From Contendibacter sp031732755 (GTDB lineage Bacteria > Pseudomonadota > Gammaproteobacteria > Competibacterales > Competibacteraceae): DNA of 64,000 nucleotides. Below the pieces are notes generated by a model. The model did no database searches. It had not been told where the DNA came from and saw only the letters and a list, made by a program, of their open reading frames with translations. Where the stretch lies: assembly GCA_031732755.1 (NCBI GenBank), contig JAVMKI010000074.1, positions 1-64,000 of the forward strand. Reading direction: 5' to 3'. The position numbers were made by a program, and so were the translations under genes. Below, in pieces: positions 16,932 to 24,256 of this stretch (within the stretch, counting starts at the first letter, position 1; each line of letters opens with the position of its first letter).

Positions 16932-18571
16932 GTTGGCTCCAAATCGGACTCGTCGTCGGTTTCGACCAGTGGTGGCGTTGCCAACGGCAGGGTAAAGGTA
17001 AAGCGGGCGCCGCCGCTGGCTCGGTTCTCGGTCCGAATTTGACCGCCGTGCGCCTCGACAATCGCCCGACAGATCGCTAGACCCAGCCCGACCCCCGGCA
17101 CCGCCGATTCGGTATGACCGCGCGTGAACTTCTCAAATAAATCCTGCTCGTGGCCCGTCGGCAAGCCGGGGCCTTCATCCCAAACCTCCACACTGAGCCA
17201 CTCGGTTTCCACGCTGGCAGTCACCCCGATCACCGTGCCGAGAGGCGTGTGTTTCGTGGCGTTTTGCAACAGATTCACCAATACCCGCTCGATCAGCACC
17301 GCATCGCAATGGATCAGTGGCAGTTGCGGATCAAGCCTCAACCGCAATGGATGGTCATGCAGCGGCTGTTCGAGCATCCGCATCGCCGAACCGACCAATT
17401 CCTCCAGCGATTGCCAGTCCTTACGCAACCGCACTCGGCCGGCTTGCAGCTTGGCCATGTCCAACAGATTGTCGACCAACAGCGCCATCCGTTCCGCCTG
17501 CTCACGGATGGAAGTCAACGACTCCTGGTAAGGCGACTGCTCGGCGATCAATTTCAGCGTCAACGTTTCCGTCAGCCCGATCAGCGCGGTCATCGGCGTG
17601 CGCAGATCGTGGGATAGTCCGGCCAGTACCGAGCTGCGTTCGCGCTCTGCTTCCATCTTCACCAATGTCTCATGGGCGACGGCGGCGAAATGCACCCGTT
17701 CCAAGGCGATGGCCATCAGCACGGCGAAGGTATCCAGCAATCGGCGCTGCTCCGGGACCAGCGGCAACCGCCGCTGCTTGGGCGCCACCACCAGCACGCC
17801 ACGGGTGCGCAACGGCGCCTTGAGCGGCAGGTACAACGACGGCGCGTCGGGCAGACTGTCGGTGCCGAAGCCCGCCGGATTATTGTGGTCGAAGCACCAT
17901 TGCGCGATTCCCAGATCCGTCTCCGGCTTGCCAGGCCGCGCCGATGGCGGCTGCAAGCGATCATGATCGTCCGGCGTCAGCAATCGCGCCCCGACCCGAA
18001 AGCTAGACTCGACGCAACGTTCGCTGATTTCGACGACTTGGTCGGCGGTCAGCGCCCCGGACAGTGCGCGCGCCATCTCGTAGAGGAAGCGCGCGCGCTC
18101 CTCGCGCGTGTGGGCGACCTGGGCCTGATGGCGGAACCGGGCGGTGAGTTGACCGACGATCAACCCCACGATCAGCATCACCACGAACGTCAGGATCGAC
18201 TGCAACGTGTCGAACGCGAACGCGAAACGCGGCGGCACGAAGACGAAATTGAACGACAGTACGTTGAGAACCGCCACCAGCACCGCCGGGCCGCGCCCGT
18301 ACCCTGCCGCCACGCCGACCACCGCCAACAAAAACAGCATGACGATGTTGGCATGATCAAGATAAGGGAGCAGCGGCATGGCGGCGAACGTGACGCCCAG
18401 GGAAACCAGCAACGCCACGCCGTAACCTTCCAATAAACCGGGCAAACCGACCTGTCCCCGGGTCCTCGACCGCCGCCAACGCCAGCCGATGTGTCGGCCG
18501 GCGCGGGTCCGATTTTCTTCAATCGGGGCATGACCGGTCGATGGGCCGGGTTCGAAACGATGACCGTTCAT
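16928..18571 (-). CDS. Second, N-terminally truncated KdpD-like sensor kinase
   Basis: A protein of 547 residues whose sequence follows the C-terminal two thirds of the neighbouring KdpD. It has four closely packed membrane helices (about 50-150), a GAF-like region, the H-box GLSHDLRTPMTALIGL, and an ATPase domain with LVNLLQNATKHTP, DEGPGLP and GVGLGLAICRAIVE. It lacks the N-terminal KdpD domain with Walker motifs and the Usp domain. The open frame extends upstream to 18736, but that part lies over kdpD in another frame. ATG 18571 lies just after the kdpD stop and is the natural start. All kinase boxes are intact, so it may be active. It appears to have arisen by tandem duplication. Confidence 0.85.
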   Translation of the reverse strand: MNGHRFEPGPSTGHAPIEENRTRAGRHIGWRWRRSRTRGQVGLPGLLEGYGVALLVSLGVTFAAMPLLPYLDHANIVMLFLLAVVGVAAGYGRGPAVLVAVLNVLSFNFVFVPPRFAFAFDTLQSILTFVVMLIVGLIVGQLTARFRHQAQVAHTREERARFLYEMARALSGALTADQVVEISERCVESSFRVGARLLTPDDHDRLQPPSARPGKPETDLGIAQWCFDHNNPAGFGTDSLPDAPSLYLPLKAPLRTRGVLVVAPKQRRLPLVPEQRRLLDTFAVLMAIALERVHFAAVAHETLVKMEAERERSSVLAGLSHDLRTPMTALIGLTETLTLKLIAEQSPYQESLTSIREQAERMALLVDNLLDMAKLQAGRVRLRKDWQSLEELVGSAMRMLEQPLHDHPLRLRLDPQLPLIHCDAVLIERVLVNLLQNATKHTPLGTVIGVTASVETEWLSVEVWDEGPGLPTGHEQDLFEKFTRGHTESAVPGVGLGLAICRAIVEAHGGQIRTENRASGGARFTFTLPLATPPLVETDDESDLEPT

Positions 18572-18578
18572 CTCGGAT

Positions 18579-21296
18579 TCATTGGATTGAAGTTTCTGGC
18601 GCGTCCTCGATCTCCAGCGGCGGCGGCATTTCCAGCGGTAGGGTAAAGGTAAAACAGGCACCGCCGGCCACTCGGTTTTCGGCCCGAATTTGGCCACCGT
18701 GAACCTCGATGATCGCTCGACAAATCGCCAGTCCAAGTCCGACGCCCGGCACCGCCGACTCCACCTGACCCCGGGTGAATTTTTCGAACAAAGCCTGTTC
18801 CCGTCCGGCCGGCAGGCCCGGTCCTTCGTCCCAGACCTCGACCGTCAGCCGGTCGATGGCGGCGCTGGCGGTGATGCCGATCACGGTACCCGGTGGCGTG
18901 TACTTGGTGGCGTTTTCCAGCAAATTCACCAGGACTCGCTCGATCAGCACCGCGTCGCAGTGGATCAGCGGCAGTTCCGGGTCGAGCGCCAGGCGCAACG
19001 GATGCTCGCGCAACGACTGTTCGAGCATCCGCGCGGCCGAACCAATCAACTCCTCCAGCGACTGCCAGTCCTTGCGCAGGCGGATGCCGCCGGTTTGCAA
19101 CTTGGCCATGTCCAGCAGATTGTCGGCCAGCAGCGCCATCCGCACCGCTTGTTCGCGGATCGCCGTCAGCGATTCCTGATGGGGAGACTCCTCGGCGGCC
19201 AGCTCCAGCGCCAGCGTTTCCGACAATCCGATCAGCGCGGTCAGCGGCGTGCGCAGATCGTGAGACAACGCCGCCAGCAAGGAATTGCGCTGCCGTTCCG
19301 CTTCCATCTTCACCATGGTGTCGCGGGCGACGGCGGCGAAATGCACCCGTTCCAGGGCGATGGCGATCAGCGCGGCGAAGGTGTCCAGCAGCCGGCGTTG
19401 TTCCGGGATCATCAGCAAGCGCCGCTGCTCGGGCGCCACGGCCAGCACCCCGCGGGTGCGCAGTGGGGCCCTGAGCGGCAGGTACAACAGCGACGCCGCC
19501 GGCAGGGTATCGGTGCCGAGACCGGCTGGCGCGTTGCGGTCGAAACACCACTGCGCGATCGCCAGATCCACCTTCGGCTTGCCGGGCCGCACGGGTGGCG
19601 GCTGCAATCGGTCCTGGTCGTCCGGCAACAACAAGCGCGTCTTGACCCGGAAGCTGGCTTCGACGCAGCGTTCGCTGATTTCGATCACCTGCTCGGCGGT
19701 CAATGCCCCGGACAGTTCGCGCGACATCTCGTAAAGGTAGCGGGCGCGCTCCTCGCGGGCGTGGGCCACCTGAGCCTGGTAGCGAAAACGGGCGGTCAAC
19801 TGACCGACGATCAGACCCACGATGAGCATCACCGCAAAGGTCAGCAGGTATTGCCAGTCTTGCACCGCCAGCGAAAAGCGCGGGGGCACGAAGAAGACAT
19901 CGAACGCCACGACGTTGACGACCGCCGCCAACACGGCCGGGCCGCGCCCGTACCGCACCGCCACGCCGACCACGGCCAGCAGGAACAGCATGATGATGTT
20001 GGCCAGATCGAACCAGGACAGCAGCGGGGTAGCCGCCAGCACGGTCCCCAGGCAAACCAGCAACGCCGCGCCGTAGGATGGCAACCAGGGCGACGCCTGG
20101 CCCCAACCTTCGTCCCCCGCCGCTGGAAGGACGGGACGCCGGGGTGAATCACCCCGAGCCATGGCCAGCAGATCGAAATCCGGAGCAAGTCGGGCCAACC
20201 GTTCGACCAGCGACGGCCGCACCCAGCGCCAGCGGCGACCTGGTCGACGCCGCCCGACCACCAGGCGACTCAGGCGATGGTGGTGGGCGTAGTCGACGAT
20301 AGCCAGAGCGATATCGTCGGCGGCCTTGGTGGCGGTATGAGCACCAAGGTCCTGAGCCAGTTTGAGGGTGTTCAAGATCGCGCGGCGCTGGTTCTCCGGC
20401 AACCGTTGCAGCGTCGGCGTTTCGACATAGAGGGCGTGCCATTCGCAATCCAGCTTGCCAGCCAGCCGGCTGGCGGCCCGCACCAGGACATCGGCGACCG
20501 GGTCGGGCCCCACGCAAACCAGCAGTGCGTCCCGGAGGGTCGGAGATGCCTCGCCACCGCGTTGCTGGTAGTTTTGCATCTCCTCATCCACCCGTTCGGC
20601 GGTGCGCCGCAGCGCCAGCTCGCGCAGCGCGATGAGGTTGCCCTTGCGGAAGAAATTTTGAATCGCGCGCTCGGCCTGATCCGGCAGGTAGACTTTGCCT
20701 TCCTTGAACCGCTGGAGAAGTTCATCGGGGGGCAGATCCACCAGCACCACTTCGTCGGCCTGGTCGAATACCCGGTCGGTGACCGTCTCCCAGACCCGGA
20801 CGCCGGTGATGCCGCCGATCACGTCGTTGAGGCTTTCCAGATGTTGGACATTGACGGTAGTCAGCACATCGATACCGGCATTGAGCAATTCCTCGACATC
20901 CTGCCAGCGTTTCGGATGCCGGCAACCGGGAGCGTTGCTGTGCGCCAGTTCGTCGACCAGGATCAAGGTGGGGCGTCGCGCCAAGGCGCCGTCGAGATCG
21001 AATTCCCGCAGCACCCGATCCCGGTGAGAAACTTCCTTGAGCGGCAGTTGTTCGAGGCCTTCCAGCAACGCGGCGGTTTCCTGGCGGCCGTGGGTTTCGA
21101 CCAAGCCGACGACGACATCCAACCCTTGCTCGCGCCATTGGCGGGCGGCCAGCAGCATAGCGTAGGTCTTGCCGACGCCGGCCGAGGCACCGAAAAAGAT
21201 CTTCAACTTGCCGCGCTGGGCGCGCGCTTCTTCCTGCTTCAGGCGGTCGAGTAACCGGTCGGGGTCTGGGCGGGCGTCACCGGGTTTGCTGTTCAC
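18579..21296 (-). CDS. kdpD: KdpD sensor histidine kinase
   Basis: A full-length KdpD of about 905 residues. The N-terminal KdpD domain has Walker A GASAGVGKT (36-44) and LILVDELAHSN (about 111-121). A Usp-like domain (about 230-360) contains LVVGRRRPGRRW, and four membrane helices follow (about 395-490). The rest is a GAF-like region, the H-box ALSHDLRTPLTALIGL and an ATPase domain with LVNLLENATKYTP and GVGLGLAICRAI. I place the start at GTG 21296, which overlaps the stop of the CorA-like gene by four bases. A longer frame to 21359 reads antisense-free over the previous gene but adds no KdpD similarity. It senses potassium status and acts on KdpE. Confidence 0.95.
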   Translation of the reverse strand: MNSKPGDARPDPDRLLDRLKQEEARAQRGKLKIFFGASAGVGKTYAMLLAARQWREQGLDVVVGLVETHGRQETAALLEGLEQLPLKEVSHRDRVLREFDLDGALARRPTLILVDELAHSNAPGCRHPKRWQDVEELLNAGIDVLTTVNVQHLESLNDVIGGITGVRVWETVTDRVFDQADEVVLVDLPPDELLQRFKEGKVYLPDQAERAIQNFFRKGNLIALRELALRRTAERVDEEMQNYQQRGGEASPTLRDALLVCVGPDPVADVLVRAASRLAGKLDCEWHALYVETPTLQRLPENQRRAILNTLKLAQDLGAHTATKAADDIALAIVDYAHHHRLSRLVVGRRRPGRRWRWVRPSLVERLARLAPDFDLLAMARGDSPRRPVLPAAGDEGWGQASPWLPSYGAALLVCLGTVLAATPLLSWFDLANIIMLFLLAVVGVAVRYGRGPAVLAAVVNVVAFDVFFVPPRFSLAVQDWQYLLTFAVMLIVGLIVGQLTARFRYQAQVAHAREERARYLYEMSRELSGALTAEQVIEISERCVEASFRVKTRLLLPDDQDRLQPPPVRPGKPKVDLAIAQWCFDRNAPAGLGTDTLPAASLLYLPLRAPLRTRGVLAVAPEQRRLLMIPEQRRLLDTFAALIAIALERVHFAAVARDTMVKMEAERQRNSLLAALSHDLRTPLTALIGLSETLALELAAEESPHQESLTAIREQAVRMALLADNLLDMAKLQTGGIRLRKDWQSLEELIGSAARMLEQSLREHPLRLALDPELPLIHCDAVLIERVLVNLLENATKYTPPGTVIGITASAAIDRLTVEVWDEGPGLPAGREQALFEKFTRGQVESAVPGVGLGLAICRAIIEVHGGQIRAENRVAGGACFTFTLPLEMPPPLEIEDAPETSIQ

Positions 21297-23005
21297 GGCT
21301 TGGCCGCTTTTTCGGGAGGCTCCCGCCAGATTTTGAGCAGGATCTGCGTCCGATCCCACCAGGTCAGTTTCTTGTCCGCCAGGGCTTCCATGAAATCCGA
21401 AAGCACCTTGGAATTGGCGACCGCGTAGTTGACCAGCAGCGAGCTAGGGATGACGACCACCGAAAGAATCAGTAGCTTAACCAAGGCTGGCTCGTTGGTA
21501 TAATCGAAAAGGTTCATCCCCAGGAAACCGGTGGCGACGGTCGCGATCAGCCCCAGCGTGGTCACCACCGTCAGGCGCATCACGGTATTCGCTTGCCGCC
21601 GCTGACTGTCACTATCCAAAAAATGATTCATCTCCTTCACCGACGTGCTGACATCCTGATAAATCCGGTCGGAGTTGAGATGACCGGTCAGCAGCCGAAA
21701 CAAATCCCGAATCTGCGCCTGATCGGAAACCTCGTGAAACCAGTAGCGTTCGGTGAAGCGCAGGAACGTGGCCATGATCCGGCGGATTTCCCGCTTGAAG
21801 GCCCTGACCGAATCCAGGTCGTGGACATCGAGTCGGCTGATCGCCATTACCAACCATTCCGAAAACAGCATCAGGGCCGCCTTTTGGAAGTGGGCGATCA
21901 GGTTGACGATGAAGTACTGATGGCGGAATTGACCCAGCAGACCGGTTTCGGAACCGACGAAAAACGGCTGGGTGGCCTTGCCGACCACCACGAAAGCTTG
22001 GCCGCAACACAGGTAGCGACTGGACAGCGTCAGGTTGTCGGGGTCCCAGAATTTGTCGTAACAGTAACGCTCCTCGAAATGGGCCAATTCCTTGGCGGAG
22101 TACGGCAGGGTCTCGGATGGTCCCGCCTTGGTGACCAGCGCCAGCCGAGCGAAATCACCGCGCGTCAGAATTTGCGGATCGTTAAAGCTCAGGTAGGCCA
22201 GCAGTGGCATACGGTGGTATTCGATCTGTCGATAGCGGATCGCCGCCTCGCAATCGGCATGGTATAGAGCCAACGGCCGCAGTAGATACTCCCAATGGGC
22301 GGAGATGCTGGGGGAACGGTGCTGGCAGGTGAACTGAAGGTATTTATCCCGGTTTTCATAGTCGGACACCGCCAGCGTCTGGCCCGTCGCCGACAGCCAC
22401 TCCACCCGGTATGGACATTGCCCACCCTGGCCGTTGGGCTCCCAGAATGCCGGATAGGCCCGGCCCACCTTGAACAAGACATCCTCGACCAACAACAGCG
22501 GAAGATCGTTGGCGAAGAATTCCACCACCAGGATGATGATGTCGATGTCGTAAAAAAAATAGAGATCGACATGGGCGATCTGAAACAGCAACGGCGGCGT
22601 CAGTCGGTCGAGCACGACCCGCATCCCGGCGATGTCGTAGCGGCGGAATACCCGGATCGGGGATTCGCCGTAGCCGATCTGCCCTTCGCGGCTCTCGCTC
22701 TCGCCATACAGAAAACGTTGCACGTAAGGCAGAAAGGTGATGAATTCCTTGTAATGCCGCTCCTGGAAATGCCTGGGGTCGCCGAATTCGTCCACGACTT
22801 CCCGCCAGGGACAACTTTCTCCCAAGGTTCGCAGCACTTCCCAATAGTTGGCGATATGTGTCCCTCCCGCTTGCTGGTCCGGCATCACCCGCAATGGCCA
22901 CAGCAGGATTTGCCGAAAATGCCGGACTAGCGGCGATACCGGTGAGGCTGGAATGCTGGCGGCGCCAGTGGTTACTCCCTGCGCGGCTTCGATCAGCGCG
23001 TTCAT
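21293..23005 (-). CDS. CorA-like divalent-cation transporter family protein inside the kdp operon
   Basis: A 570-residue protein with a long soluble N-terminal part (about 1-470) and two C-terminal membrane helices. The first ends in GFLGMNLFDYTNEP, which contains the GMN signature (496-498) that forms the magnesium filter in CorA. The second is LLILSVVVIPSSLLVNYAVA. The soluble part is much longer than in ordinary CorA (about 320 residues in total) and I do not recognise its first 250 residues. It overlaps kdpC upstream and kdpD downstream by four bases each, so it is made as part of the Kdp operon. E. coli Kdp has no such component. It could carry Mg or another ion, or be a regulatory relative. 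Confidence 0.8.
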   Translation of the reverse strand: MNALIEAAQGVTTGAASIPASPVSPLVRHFRQILLWPLRVMPDQQAGGTHIANYWEVLRTLGESCPWREVVDEFGDPRHFQERHYKEFITFLPYVQRFLYGESESREGQIGYGESPIRVFRRYDIAGMRVVLDRLTPPLLFQIAHVDLYFFYDIDIIILVVEFFANDLPLLLVEDVLFKVGRAYPAFWEPNGQGGQCPYRVEWLSATGQTLAVSDYENRDKYLQFTCQHRSPSISAHWEYLLRPLALYHADCEAAIRYRQIEYHRMPLLAYLSFNDPQILTRGDFARLALVTKAGPSETLPYSAKELAHFEERYCYDKFWDPDNLTLSSRYLCCGQAFVVVGKATQPFFVGSETGLLGQFRHQYFIVNLIAHFQKAALMLFSEWLVMAISRLDVHDLDSVRAFKREIRRIMATFLRFTERYWFHEVSDQAQIRDLFRLLTGHLNSDRIYQDVSTSVKEMNHFLDSDSQRRQANTVMRLTVVTTLGLIATVATGFLGMNLFDYTNEPALVKLLILSVVVIPSSLLVNYAVANSKVLSDFMEALADKKLTWWDRTQILLKIWREPPEKAAKP

Positions 23006-23589
23006 AAGTGTTCTTCGGGCGGTAACTGGTCAAGGGTGAGATTGAGTTCGAGCACGTTGACGCGCGGTTCACCGAACACTCCCCACTGGCGATCCTCGGT
23101 CCACGTGGCCACTAATTTTCGCACGATTTCGGGGGCTAGTCCGCGTGCCCGAGCGACGCGGGCGACTTGATACTCGGCGGCGGCCGGACTGATCTGCGGA
23201 TCGAGACCGCTGGCCGACGCCGTAACCAAATCGACGGGCACGGGCCGCGTGTTGCCGGGATCGGCGGCGCGCAACGCCTGGACGCGGGACGCCACCGTTT
23301 CCTTTAACGCGGGGTTGAGCGGGCCGAGATTGGAACCGCCGGACGCGGCGGCATTGTAGGGTTGCGGCGCGGTGGCGGACGGACGACCCCAAAAATATTT
23401 GGGATCGGTGAAGTTCTGGCCGATCAACCGGGAGCCGACCGGTTTACCGTCGCGTTCGATCAAGCTGCCAGCGGTTTGCGTTGGAAATATGGCTTGTCCG
23501 ATTCCCGTCACCAGCAGCGGATAGAGCAGGCCAGTGATGACGGATAGCAGAAGAAACAACGTCACGGCGGGACGAATCAGGGTTTTCAT
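23002..23589 (-). CDS. kdpC: KdpC subunit of the potassium ATPase
   Basis: A 195-residue accessory subunit that stabilises the KdpFABC complex. It has one N-terminal membrane helix (VTLFLLLSVITGLLYPLL) and a periplasmic domain with GSRLIGQNFTDPKYFWGRPS and DLVTASASGLDPQISPAAA, both classic KdpC stretches. The frame opens upstream at 23622, but ATG 23589 has GGAG at good distance and gives the family start. Its stop overlaps the CorA-like gene. Unusually, its upstream neighbour kdpB is 667 bp away, separated by an HNH endonuclease gene on the other strand, so kdpC may depend on read-through antisense to that gene or on its own promoter. Confidence 0.95.
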   Translation of the reverse strand: MKTLIRPAVTLFLLLSVITGLLYPLLVTGIGQAIFPTQTAGSLIERDGKPVGSRLIGQNFTDPKYFWGRPSATAPQPYNAAASGGSNLGPLNPALKETVASRVQALRAADPGNTRPVPVDLVTASASGLDPQISPAAAEYQVARVARARGLAPEIVRKLVATWTEDRQWGVFGEPRVNVLELNLTLDQLPPEEHL

Positions 23590-23650
23590 TGAAATCTCCA
23601 GGTTTCGGGTAGAAAATTCCAAGATTCAGGTTCTAGGTGGAACATTTCAA

Positions 23651-24175
23651 ATGCACAACAAAGATATAGAGGGCCTGCGGCCTTGTAATACATGTGGTCA
23701 TGTATTTTCACCAAACGCTGAACACTTTTACCAAAAGAAAAATGGTAATCTAAGTTCCGAATGTCGGTCCTGTTTCCGTGAAAGAAGTTCACACAACCAA
23801 AAGAAACGGCATCATGCTGGAGGCGTCGATTATCATTTAGCATATATAGTTCGCGCTACACGACAAAGAGCGCGAAAACACAAGATAATGTATGACATCG
23901 ATGCGGGTTTCCTAAAAATATTATTGGAGGCACAGGGAGGTCTATGCGCAATCAGCGGAATTCCTCTCACTTTTATCAAAGGATTAGGTCACATACCTAC
24001 AAACGCCAGTATTGATCGAATTGATCCAAGACAAGGATACACAAGAGATAATGTTCAGCTTTTGGCATTTCAAGTAAATACCATGAAATCAAATCTCAGC
24101 ATCGAACAACTCGTATTTTGGTGTAAATTAGTGCTTAATAGTCAATATTCAACTCAACTGCATAAAGTCACTTAA
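23651..24175 (+). CDS. HNH endonuclease-like protein inserted between kdpB and kdpC
   Basis: A 174-residue product. It has a zinc-ribbon-like pair (CNTCG, CRSCF, about 14-45), then a basic region, then an HNH-type nuclease core, GLCAISGIPLTF, ASIDRIDPRQGYTRDNVQL and QVNTMKSNLS. This core is frequent in phage-borne and free-standing homing endonucleases. The gene is clearly AT-rich against GC-rich kdp neighbours and is transcribed against them. ATG 23651 follows a weak GGTGG; the open frame reaches back to 23534 but runs over the kdpC start. It appears to be a recent arrival and possibly a selfish intergenic element. Activity is not shown by sequence alone. Confidence 0.82.
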   Translation: MHNKDIEGLRPCNTCGHVFSPNAEHFYQKKNGNLSSECRSCFRERSSHNQKKRHHAGGVDYHLAYIVRATRQRARKHKIMYDIDAGFLKILLEAQGGLCAISGIPLTFIKGLGHIPTNASIDRIDPRQGYTRDNVQLLAFQVNTMKSNLSIEQLVFWCKLVLNSQYSTQLHKVT

Positions 24176-24205
24176 AATTTAAAAACGTATACTTGCATTA
24201 GAAAC

Positions 24206-24254
24206 GTGTCTCAAAGAAAACTTTTCTCTGAGACACATACGCCAAAACTTGGCG
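24206..24254. repeat. Two adjacent hairpins between the HNH gene and kdpB
   Basis: GTGTCTCA (24206-24213) pairs with TGAGACAC (24229-24236), and an inner AGAAAA/TTTTCT adds a second stem step. Immediately after, CGCCAA and TTGGCG (24240-24254) form another hairpin. Neither has a clear U tract in either direction. They could slow or stop transcription from either side, or mark the edge of the inserted segment. Confidence 0.5.
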
Positions 24255-24256
24255 AT

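Noticed and set aside
18690..20147. 485-residue plus-strand frame, and a 512-residue alternate frame on the minus strand over kdpD
   Set aside because: Both overlap the well-supported kdpD frame and show only low-complexity Arg/Gln/His-rich translations.
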